A DNA stretch of 40,574 nucleotides from Marinobacterium sp. (GTDB taxonomy: Bacteria; Pseudomonadota; Gammaproteobacteria; Pseudomonadales; Balneatricaceae): positions 1-40,574 of the forward strand of contig JAOXSF010000060.1 in the NCBI GenBank assembly GCA_025800125.1, given 5' to 3'. The position numbers and the translations under genes were made by a program. Numbering within the stretch: the first letter of the stretch is position 1; every line of letters starts with the position of its first letter. Of the stretch, positions 34,029-40,574 are shown one piece after another. A model generated the notes under the pieces. The model did not search any database and was not told the origin of the DNA. It saw nothing but the letters and a program-made list of their open reading frames with translations.

Positions 34029-35504
34029 TCAAAGAATATCCAGTGAATCCCAAAGCTCATCTATGCGCTGTTTGACGGTATCATCCATGGTAATCGGTTC
34101 ACCCCACTCGCGGTCGGTCTCACCGGGCCACTTATTGGTAGCATCCATCCCCATTTTCGACCCTAGCCCTGAGACAGGCGAGGCGAAATCGAGGTAATCA
34201 ATCGGTGTGTTATCAATCAGCAGCGTATCACGGCTGGGATCCATCCGGGTGGTGATCGCCCAGATTACATCATTCCAGTCGCGAGCATTCACGTCATCGT
34301 CGCAGACAATCACGAACTTGGTGTACATGAACTGACGTAGGAACGACCAGACCCCCATCATCACCCGCTTGGCATGGCCTGGATACTGCTTTTTCATGGT
34401 TACCACCGCCATCCGGTAGGAACAGCCCTCCGGTGGCAGATAGAAGTCGACAATCTCCGGGAATTGCTTCTGCAGGATCGGCACAAATACTTCGTTCAGC
34501 GCCACACCCAGAATCGCAGGCTCATCCGGCGGACGGCCGGTGTAAGTGCTATGGTAGATCGGCCGGTTACGATGGGTAATACGCTCCACCGTAAACACCG
34601 GGAAGGAGTCGACCTCATTGTAATAGCCCGTATGGTCACCAAACGGGCCTTCATCTGCCATCTCTCCTGGCTCAATATAGCCCTCGAGCACAAATTCAGC
34701 ACTGGCTGGTACTTGCAGGTCATTGCCGATACAGCTGGTTACTTCAGTTTTGTCACCCCGCAGCAGCCCTGCAAAAGCATACTCTGACAGGGTGTCAGGT
34801 ACTGGCGTTACCGCACCCAGAATAGTTGCCGGATCAGCCCCCAGCGCGACTGCCACCGGGAAGCGTTCACCTGGATGCTGCTGTTGCCACTCGCGCAAAT
34901 CCAGCGCACCACCACGGTGAGCTAGCCAGCGCATGATCAGCTTGTTTTTACCAATCAGCTGCTGGCGATAGATACCCAGGTTCTGGCGCTGCTTGTTCGG
35001 GCCACGGGTAATCACCAGCGGCCAGGTCACCAACGGCCCGGCATCACCCGGCCAGCAGGTCTGGATCGGCAGTTTATAAAGGTCAACCTCATTCCCTTCG
35101 ATCACATGCTGCTGGCAAGCGGCATTTTTCACCACTTTGGGGCCCATGTGCAGCACCTGCTTGAAGATTGGCAGCTTCTCCCAGGCATCTTTCACGCCTT
35201 TCGGTGGCTCAGGCTCTTTCAGCTGGGCCAGCACCTTGCCGACTTCACGCAGCGCTTCAACGCTCTCTTCACCCATGCCCAGCGCAACCCGTTCGGGCGT
35301 ACCAAACAGATTACCCAGCACCGGGTAGTCATACCCTTTCGGGTTTTCAAACAGCAGTGCAGGGCCACCGGCACGCAGTGTACGGTCACAGATCTCGGTC
35401 ATTTCCAGAACCGGATCAATCTCCTGTTTAATACGTTTGAGTTCACCGCGCACCTCCAGCATGGCAATAAAGTCGCGCAGGTCTCGATATTTTGGTGTTG
35501 CCAT
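34029..35504 (-). CDS. ubiD: 4-hydroxy-3-polyprenylbenzoate decarboxylase
   Basis: Prenylated-FMN-dependent decarboxylase of ubiquinone synthesis. It is 491 residues, the expected length, beginning [21 protein letters not shown] central Glu-rich region ([23 protein letters not shown]) carries the cofactor/metal-binding and acid-base Glu residues. ATG 35504 is preferred: the open frame extends upstream, but that stretch is the rho terminator T-run and cannot be meaningful coding. Cotranscribed with the flavin reductase (2-nt gap). A UbiX partner is not in the window. Confidence 0.95.
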   Translation of the reverse strand: MATPKYRDLRDFIAMLEVRGELKRIKQEIDPVLEMTEICDRTLRAGGPALLFENPKGYDYPVLGNLFGTPERVALGMGEESVEALREVGKVLAQLKEPEPPKGVKDAWEKLPIFKQVLHMGPKVVKNAACQQHVIEGNEVDLYKLPIQTCWPGDAGPLVTWPLVITRGPNKQRQNLGIYRQQLIGKNKLIMRWLAHRGGALDLREWQQQHPGERFPVAVALGADPATILGAVTPVPDTLSEYAFAGLLRGDKTEVTSCIGNDLQVPASAEFVLEGYIEPGEMADEGPFGDHTGYYNEVDSFPVFTVERITHRNRPIYHSTYTGRPPDEPAILGVALNEVFVPILQKQFPEIVDFYLPPEGCSYRMAVVTMKKQYPGHAKRVMMGVWSFLRQFMYTKFVIVCDDDVNARDWNDVIWAITTRMDPSRDTLLIDNTPIDYLDFASPVSGLGSKMGMDATNKWPGETDREWGEPITMDDTVKQRIDELWDSLDIL

Positions 35505-35521
35505 AATGTCATCAGCACCCG

Positions 35522-35558
35522 TAAAAACAAAAAAGGGCAAGCCGTTACGCTCACCCTT
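35522..35558 (-). terminator. Intrinsic terminator of rho
   Basis: On the minus strand AAGGGTGAGC (35558-35549) pairs with GCTTGCCCTT (35542-35533) across a 6-nt loop, followed by TTTTGTTTTTAC. It lies between the rho stop and ubiD ATG, so ubiD needs read-through or a promoter of its own in this gap or inside rho. Confidence 0.85.
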
Positions 35559-35607
35559 TATTCATCAGATCACTCACCAGTCCGATTATCTGGTAATCAG
35601 ATCACGC

Positions 35608-36867
35608 TTATTTGCGTTTCATCGACAGGAAGAACTCATCATTCGTATTGAAGTCCTTCAGTTTATCGATAACGAATTCAGTGGCGGCACTATCTTCCAT
35701 CGGATCAAGCAGCTTGCGCAAAATCCACATGCGCTGCAACTCTTCCTCGGAAGTCAGCAAATCTTCACGACGAGTACCAGAACGACGGATATTAATCGCC
35801 GGGAACACGCGTTTTTCAGCCACCTTGCGATCCAGGTGAACTTCAGAGTTACCCGTACCTTTAAATTCTTCGAAGATAACTTCATCCATCTTGGAGCCAG
35901 TATCAACCAGTGCCGTAGCGATGATAGTAAGGCTGCCGCCCTCTTCGATATTACGTGCCGCACCGAAGAAACGCTTCGGACGCTCCAGTGCGTGGGCATC
36001 CACACCACCGGTCAGTACCTTACCGGAGGATGGGATAACGGTGTTGTAGGCACGGGCCAGACGGGTGATGGAATCCAGCAGGATAACCACGTCTTTTTTG
36101 TGCTCAGTCAGACGTTTGGCCTTCTCCAGCACCATCTCCGCTACCTGTACGTGACGGGCTGGCGGCTCATCGAAGGTCGAAGCAACCACTTCACCGCGTA
36201 CTGTACGCTGCATTTCGGTCACCTCCTCCGGGCGCTCATCGATCAGCAGCACAATCAGGTGCGTTTCCGGATTGTTACGGGTGATGCTGTTAGCAATATT
36301 CTGCAGCATCAGCGTCTTACCCGCTTTTGGCGGCGACACGATCAATGCACGCTGGCCTTTACCCATCGGGCAGACCAGATCAATAACACGCGCCGTCAGA
36401 TCCTCTGTACTACCGTTACCCAGCTCCATACGCAGGCGATTCTGCGCAAACAGCGGCGTCAGGTTCTCAAACAGGATCTTGTTCTTGGCGTTTTCTGGCT
36501 TGTCGTAGTTTATCTCATTAACTTTCAACAGCGCAAAATAACGCTCGCCCTCTTTTGGCGGACGGATTTTTCCGGCAATGGTATCACCAGTGCGCAGATT
36601 GAAACGGCGGATCTGGCTTGGTGACACATAGATGTCATCCGGGCCGGCCAGATAAGAGGAGCCAGCGGAACGCAGGAAACCGAAACCGTCCTGGAGGATT
36701 TCCAGTACGCCGTCGCCGTAGATATCTTCGCCACTCTTGGCATGACGCTTGAGGATCGCAAAGATCACATCCTGTTTACGGGAACGAGCCAGGTTGTCCA
36801 TGCCCATCTCTTTGGCAATGTCCAGTAGCTCGGGAACGCTCTTCTGTTTGAGTTCGGTAAGATTCAT
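35608..36867 (-). CDS. rho: Transcription termination factor Rho
   Basis: Hexameric RNA-dependent ATPase that terminates transcription. It is 419 residues, the usual length. N-terminal helical region 1-45; RNA-binding cold-shock-like domain about 48-120 ([36 protein letters not shown]); ATPase domain with Walker A PKAGKT (180-185), Walker [17 protein letters not shown], the Q-loop and R-loop segments. The ATG at 36867 gives the canonical [15 protein letters not shown] but has no good SD nearby. The roughly 170-nt leader, with tandem repeats and a possible small ORF, is described separately. Downstream of trxA, as in E. coli and Pseudomonas. Confidence 0.98.
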   Translation of the reverse strand: MNLTELKQKSVPELLDIAKEMGMDNLARSRKQDVIFAILKRHAKSGEDIYGDGVLEILQDGFGFLRSAGSSYLAGPDDIYVSPSQIRRFNLRTGDTIAGKIRPPKEGERYFALLKVNEINYDKPENAKNKILFENLTPLFAQNRLRMELGNGSTEDLTARVIDLVCPMGKGQRALIVSPPKAGKTLMLQNIANSITRNNPETHLIVLLIDERPEEVTEMQRTVRGEVVASTFDEPPARHVQVAEMVLEKAKRLTEHKKDVVILLDSITRLARAYNTVIPSSGKVLTGGVDAHALERPKRFFGAARNIEEGGSLTIIATALVDTGSKMDEVIFEEFKGTGNSEVHLDRKVAEKRVFPAINIRRSGTRREDLLTSEEELQRMWILRKLLDPMEDSAATEFVIDKLKDFNTNDEFFLSMKRK

Positions 36868-36897
36868 AGAGTTGACCAGGGCACAGGCCCCGCAATG

Positions 36898-36966
36898 TTA
36901 TTCTGGATGGAGGTTCTGGAAGGTTAGACAGTCCGACAAGTGTATCGGGCCGTGTGTGGCGTCCAT
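36898..36966 (-). CDS. Possible rho leader peptide (22 residues)
   Basis: ATG 36966 is preceded by AAGGTGA with an 8-nt spacer. The reading frame gives MDATHGPIHLSDCLTFQNLH followed by PE and a TAA stop 30 nt before the rho ATG. It lies within the predicted rho transcript. The Shine-Dalgarno-like AAGGTGA is part of a duplicated 17-mer, so two copies exist upstream. E. coli has an unrelated leader peptide (rhoL) in the equivalent position. Translation here is unproven. Confidence 0.35.
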   Translation of the reverse strand: MDATHGPIHLSDCLTFQNLHPE

Positions 36967-36970
36967 GGCA

Positions 36971-37023
36971 GCAGTCACCTTAGTTACGCAGTCACCTTAG
37001 TTACAGGAATGACCTTACGTTAC
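36971..37023. repeat. 17-nt tandem repeat in the rho leader
   Basis: Two perfect copies of GCAGTCACCTTAGTTAC (36971-36987 and 36988-37004), then a diverged third of 19 nt (37005-37023). On the transcribed minus strand each perfect unit contains TAAGGTGA, a Shine-Dalgarno-like word. Confidence 0.92.
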
Positions 37024-37045
37024 AGGGATGCCGGAGACTTGGGTC

Positions 37046-37074
37046 ACTATAATCCGTTGCAGATTATCTGTCCA
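37046..37074 (-). promoter_or_regulatory. Likely rho promoter
   Basis: TGGACA (37074-37069) and TATAGT (37051-37046) with a 17-nt spacer on the minus strand, about 180 nt upstream of the rho start. It predicts a transcription start near 37039. Confidence 0.6.
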
Positions 37075-37129
37075 CTAAATCACATTATTACACTATCAGG
37101 CCCGCAAACAGAGGCTGAAATCAGCACTT

Positions 37130-37167
37130 GTAACTGGTTCCTGCACCTGATGGTTATCACCAGTTAC
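37130..37167. repeat. Inverted repeat between trxA and the rho promoter
   Basis: GTAACTGGT (37130-37138) and ACCAGTTAC (37159-37167) can form a 9-bp stem, with an inner ACC-TGAT-GGT. No T-run follows on the minus strand, so it is a hairpin or binding site rather than a clear trxA terminator. Confidence 0.6.
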
Positions 37168-37221
37168 TCAGAACCGTTGCTGCAACAGACTGTTGTTTCG
37201 GGCCTGGGAGGCAGTACCGAC

Positions 37222-37548
37222 TTACAGGTTACTGTCGATGAACGCAGCCAGCTGAGACTTGGACAGCGCACCCACTTTAGTGGCTTCTGCCTGGCCGTTC
37301 TTGAACAGCATCAGCGTAGGGATACCACGAATACCGTATCTTGGTGGCGTTTCATTGTTTTCGTCGATGTTCAGTTTGCAGACCTGCAGACGACCTTCGT
37401 ACTCCTTGGCAATCTCTTCCAGTACCGGCGCAATCATTTTGCACGGACCACACCACTCAGCCCAGTAATCCAGCAATACAGGTAACTCTGACTTCAGAAC
37501 ATCCTCGTCAAAACTTGCATCCGTAACATTCTTGGTATTTTCGCTCAT
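37222..37548 (-). CDS. trxA: Thioredoxin 1
   Basis: Small cytoplasmic disulfide reductase. 108 residues, the standard size, with the active site WCGPC at 32-36, the buried Asp (LLDYWA) and the cis-Pro ([10 protein letters not shown]). ATG 37548 is preceded by AGAGAGAA; an earlier in-frame start is not family-like. It faces ppx across a 396-nt gap and precedes rho, the conserved ppx/trxA-rho order. Confidence 0.97.
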   Translation of the reverse strand: MSENTKNVTDASFDEDVLKSELPVLLDYWAEWCGPCKMIAPVLEEIAKEYEGRLQVCKLNIDENNETPPRYGIRGIPTLMLFKNGQAEATKVGALSKSQLAAFIDSNL

Positions 37549-37944
37549 GGGATTCTCTCTTCTGATATCGGGGTGGCTGTGGACAGCCAGTGGGGGGCTG
37601 ATCTGCACCCGGATAATTCAAATCAGCCGGGGATAATACCACTGTAATAGCACTTTGTATAAATGCACAGTCATTCACTGCGACATCAGAGCCATGCAAT
37701 AGCGGCATCACAGTTACGTGGTATTGCAGCTCAACCGGCGCAAAGCCGATGATCTGAATTCTCTGACTCCAGCTGTGGTCATAAACAGAGAAGGCTCTAT
37801 TCGCAGCTTCTCCGACCTTCTGGTAACCTGTCGCGGTTTTTTTAACCACTGCCGACTCAGCGCAGCCAGTTAATCAACGACCCGACTCAACAACAACGGT
37901 CTCAGCACGACACAACGGACGCACCATCAGTACGAGGACAGCCG
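37549..37944. other. Divergent trxA/ppx control region
   Basis: 396 nt expected to carry the promoters of trxA (minus) and ppx (plus). A minus-strand frame of about 113 codons spans part of it and overlaps the start of trxA, but its composition is unlike a protein and I do not call it. No repeat array or confident promoter was recognised. Confidence 0.5.
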
Positions 37945-39456
37945 ATGAACAGCATCGATCAATCCAGCCCACAGAGCCCACTGCTGGCCGCCATCGACCT
38001 GGGTTCCAACAGCTTCCATATGGTGATAGCACGGCTGGAGCAGGGTGAACTCAAACCCATTGAAGTGATGTCAGAGAAAGTACAGCTGGCTGCTGGACTG
38101 GACAGCAACAGCATGCTGTCTGATGAAGCAGCACAACGCGGACTGGACTGTCTGAACCGTTTTGCCCAGCGCACTCAGGACCAGCCGCGTGATTCTATTC
38201 GCTGTGTGGGCACCAATGCACTGCGCGCAGCCCGTAATGCCGAACACTTCATTGAACAGGCTGAGAAGATTCTGGGAATCCCACTGGAAATTATCGCCGG
38301 GCGCGAAGAAGCTCGCCTGATTTTCCTTGGTGTTTCACACACCCTGCCAGACAACTTTGGCCGCCGTCTGGTGATTGATATTGGCGGCGGTAGTACCGAA
38401 TGCATCATCGGTGAGCGCTTTGAACCACTGGAACTGGAAAGCCTGCACATGGGCTGCGTCAGCTACAACAAACGCTTTTTCAGTAATGGCCGCATCAGCC
38501 GCCGTCGCTTTAAAGCAGCCCGTACCGCAGCTCAGCAGGAATTACAGAGTCTGCAATCACGCTACCTGAAACACGGCTGGAGCAGCTCTGTGGGTTCATC
38601 CGGCACGATAAAAGCCGCCTGGATGGCCTGCCAGGCCCACGGCTGGTGTAGCGAGAAGCTTACCCGTGAAGCCCTGCAGAAACTCTGTGACCATATCCTG
38701 AACCTGGACCATGTTGATCAGATTGCACTGGTCGGCATCAAACCAGAACGCTGTGCAGTATTACCCGCCGGGCTGGCTATTCTCAGCGCAGTATTTGACA
38801 GCCTGAAGATTGATGCCATGGATTTTTCCTATGGTGCTCTGCGCGAAGGGCTGCTGTATGAAAGCGCTGGCCGCCTGCGCCATGAAGATGTACGTCAGCG
38901 CACCACCGATGCACTGATGCAGCGCTATCACGTTGACAGCGAACACGCCCTGCGCGTGGAAGCAACCGTACTGATGGCACTGGCTGAGGTTAAAAAGGAC
39001 TGGCAGCTGGAAGGTGAAACTTGCCACGATATGCTCAGCTGGGCCGCCCGTACCCATGAAATCGGCCTGACTATCTCACACAGCGGTTACCACAAACATA
39101 GTGCTTATCTACTGGCCAACTCTGACCTGCCAGGCTTTACCCGGCTGGACCAGCAGCTGCTGGGCACACTGGTACGAGGCCATCGTCGCAAGTTTCCAAA
39201 AGACGACTTCCGCCTGCTGCCACAACGTTATCAGCAGAGTTACCGTCGCCTCTGTGTACTGCTACGCCTGGCCTGCATCCTGCATCGCAACCGCAGTATC
39301 AACCGTACACCGGCCTTTGACCTGAAAGTAAACGATAACCGGATTGCACTGAGCTTCCCGGATCACTGGCTGGATGCCCATTCACTGACCCATGCAGACC
39401 TGATCAGTGAACAGGAACTGCTGGCCACAGGCGGTTTCGAGCTGGTACTGAGCTGA
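37945..39456 (+). CDS. ppx: Exopolyphosphatase
   Basis: Releases orthophosphate from polyphosphate ends; members can also hydrolyse pppGpp. The 503-residue protein has the ASKHA phosphate-1 motif LAAIDLGSNSFHMVIARLE (near 14-32), the phosphate-2 motif VIDIGGGSTECIIGERF, and GSSGTIKA, followed by the HD-like C-terminal domain (around residue 370, AARTHEIGLTISHSGYHKHS) that marks the long Ppx/GppA type. ppk often neighbours ppx in Pseudomonas relatives, but here a TonB receptor follows instead. Confidence 0.96.
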   Translation: MNSIDQSSPQSPLLAAIDLGSNSFHMVIARLEQGELKPIEVMSEKVQLAAGLDSNSMLSDEAAQRGLDCLNRFAQRTQDQPRDSIRCVGTNALRAARNAEHFIEQAEKILGIPLEIIAGREEARLIFLGVSHTLPDNFGRRLVIDIGGGSTECIIGERFEPLELESLHMGCVSYNKRFFSNGRISRRRFKAARTAAQQELQSLQSRYLKHGWSSSVGSSGTIKAAWMACQAHGWCSEKLTREALQKLCDHILNLDHVDQIALVGIKPERCAVLPAGLAILSAVFDSLKIDAMDFSYGALREGLLYESAGRLRHEDVRQRTTDALMQRYHVDSEHALRVEATVLMALAEVKKDWQLEGETCHDMLSWAARTHEIGLTISHSGYHKHSAYLLANSDLPGFTRLDQQLLGTLVRGHRRKFPKDDFRLLPQRYQQSYRRLCVLLRLACILHRNRSINRTPAFDLKVNDNRIALSFPDHWLDAHSLTHADLISEQELLATGGFELVLS

Positions 39457-39584
39457 CCACCCCTCAAGCCGTACCGCAGACCGCGACAACCGAGCCTGTC
39501 TGCGACAATTGGTCACATTATCCAACCCCGGACAACTCCGTAATATGCGCGCAGAATCAGTCTGCCCTGTTATGGAGTTGTTCA

Positions 39585-40574
39585 ATGTCTATGTCCCGTG
39601 CTATCCGGCACCCACGTACCCCGCTTTCTCTGATCATCGGCCTGCTGGCCTGTAACAGCGTACTGGCGGCAGATACCGCAACCCAGCAGACGGTGGTCGT
39701 TACCGCCACCCGCAGCGACCAGCAGGCATTGGAGATTCCACTAAGCATTGGCGTCGTCGGTCGTCAGCAGCTGGACATGGATCAGGGCAATCATATCGAG
39801 GACAGCATCAGCCAGGTAGCGGGGGCAACCCTGAACCAGCTGTCGGGCAGCTCCTCCCACAATACTGCCATTCGTCTGCCACTGAATTACGATGGCTATT
39901 ACCTGTTTCTGCAGGATGGCATCCCTCTGCAATCTGCCGCTTTCTTCAACCACAATGGCCTGCGCTGGTCGAGCTACAATACCAGCGCAGATCAGATCGA
40001 AGTCCTGAAAGGTGCGGGCACCACCCTGTACGGCGCCAGCGCGGTAGCGGCAACCATTAACGTGCGTAGTGAAGAACCTGACTTCAGCGAAAGTGGCCAG
40101 GTAACCCTGTTGGCCGGTGAAGAAGACTACCAGCAGTTGCGGATCAGCCAGAAAGGCACCGTTGGCAATAATCAGGCTTACATGGTAGCGGCCTCTGGCC
40201 TGAAAGATGGTGGCTGGCGTGACCATACCGCCCGTGACCGCCAGGAACTGCTGGCCAAACACCTGTGGCAGCTGAACGACGATAACAGCCTGAAAACTGT
40301 ATTGCAGCTGTCACGGCTGGATGATGAATCAGCATCCTCTCTGCTGGAAGATCAGTACCGCACAGACCCGACCGACAACGGCCTGAGTGATCAGGTACTG
40401 GCGATCAACCCACACCGTAACAGTGACTTTGCCCGCCTGAGTGTAGAGTGGCAGCATCGCATCAACGATCAGCTAAGCTTCAGCAGCATCCCCTATGCCC
40501 GCTACAGCACCAATGATTATGTCGCCACCTGGCGCTCCTACACGCCCATCGGTGAAACCAGCATTCGTACCCTG
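39585..40574 (+). CDS. TonB-dependent outer-membrane receptor (5' part, runs off the window)
   Basis: The first 330 codons of a receptor; no stop codon before the edge. A signal peptide (about 1-29, ending SVLA) is followed by a TonB-box-like QQTVVVTATR (about 34-43), and the plug domain (about 45-165) shows the family pattern EIPLSIGVVGRQQL, DSISQVAGATLNQLSG and QIEVLKGAGTTLYGASAVAATINV. The beta-barrel begins about residue 170. The substrate (siderophore, cobalamin or haem) cannot be deduced. ATG 39585 has GGAG 8 nt upstream. I see no adjacent regulator or transport genes. Confidence 0.93.
   Translation, partial: MSMSRAIRHPRTPLSLIIGLLACNSVLAADTATQQTVVVTATRSDQQALEIPLSIGVVGRQQLDMDQGNHIEDSISQVAGATLNQLSGSSSHNTAIRLPLNYDGYYLFLQDGIPLQSAAFFNHNGLRWSSYNTSADQIEVLKGAGTTLYGASAVAATINVRSEEPDFSESGQVTLLAGEEDYQQLRISQKGTVGNNQAYMVAASGLKDGGWRDHTARDRQELLAKHLWQLNDDNSLKTVLQLSRLDDESASSLLEDQYRTDPTDNGLSDQVLAINPHRNSDFARLSVEWQHRINDQLSFSSIPYARYSTNDYVATWRSYTPIGETSIRTL

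Larger units (their letters stand above)
36868..37221 (-). promoter_or_regulatory. rho control region and leader
   Basis: 354 nt between trxA and rho with no conventional gene. In transcription order it holds an inverted repeat GTAACTGGT/ACCAGTTAC (37159-37167, 37130-37138), a good sigma-70 promoter (37074-37046), 17-nt tandem repeats (37023-36971) and a possible 22-residue leader peptide (36966-36898). In E. coli rho is preceded by a leader peptide and is autogenously attenuated, so a regulatory leader is expected here. Confidence 0.6.

Noticed and set aside
35437..36624. Long plus-strand open frame of about 395 codons
   Set aside because: It is antisense to rho, whose coding function is certain; the composition is not protein-like and it has no SD.
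37508..37849. Minus-strand frame of 113 codons upstream of trxA
   Set aside because: It overlaps the trxA start in another frame, lacks an SD and has no recognisable domain; more likely leader or promoter DNA.

Overview
The window is chromosomal DNA from a gammaproteobacterium, most likely of the Pseudomonadales/Oceanospirillales group. The reasons are conserved gene orders known from Pseudomonas and marine relatives: tRNA-Thr/Tyr/Gly/Thr ahead of tuf; lgt-thyA-folA; ptsP-rppH; ygfB-pepP-ubiH-ubiI-like-gcvH; zapA-6S RNA-ygfA; argH facing hemCDXY; and ppx facing trxA-rho-ubiD-flavin reductase. I see no IS element, prophage, integron or CRISPR array. Most of the window is core genome. All product names come from reading translated motifs, not from database searches.

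Layout. From 1 to about 6200 the minus strand carries a long run read right to left: TauE/SafE permease, lgt, thyA, folA, birA, coaX, a SPOR-like membrane protein, four tRNAs and the start of tuf. Within it folA, birA and coaX overlap by ATGA junctions. From 6.4 to 11.1 kb lie an NRDE protein (+), ptsP and rppH (-), and a HAD phosphatase (+). From 11.2 to 14.3 kb is a small accessory patch: a glutamate-receptor-like channel (+), a two-CBS protein (-) and a Tas-type aldo/keto reductase (-). From 14.3 to 20.7 kb the minus strand holds ygfB, pepP, ubiH, a ubiI-like hydroxylase, gcvH and rlmI. From 21.0 to 23.8 kb are a small coiled-coil gene, zapA, 6S RNA, the 5-formyl-THF cyclo-ligase gene, an unrecorded 43-codon membrane ORF on the minus strand, and a GcvR-like ACT protein. 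A divergent YbfB/YjiJ-type MFS transporter and LysR regulator fill 23.8-26.2 kb. Next come argH (-) against hemC-hemD-hemX-hemY (+), then flavin reductase, ubiD, rho and trxA on the minus strand, ppx on the plus strand, and a TonB-dependent receptor that runs off the right edge.

How the genes fit together. Several cofactor routes lie side by side: folate/thymidylate (thyA, folA, ygfA), biotin (birA), coenzyme A (coaX), ubiquinone (ubiH, ubiI-like, ubiD), haem (hemCDXY) and the glycine-cleavage one-carbon route (gcvH, GcvR-like). Global expression control is also well represented: EF-Tu with tRNAs, 6S RNA, Rho, RppH and the nitrogen-PTS enzyme PtsP.

The most distinctive sequence features lie between genes. 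Short tandem duplications with 11-20 nt periods recur in at least eight intergenic gaps. One array supplies the stop codon of the CBS gene, one fills the LysR/MFS control region, and one sits in the rho leader, where it duplicates a Shine-Dalgarno-like element just ahead of a possible 22-residue leader peptide. I found no clearly new multi-gene system. The strongest candidates for follow-up are the rho leader, the receptor-like channel without a K+ signature, and the repeat family.
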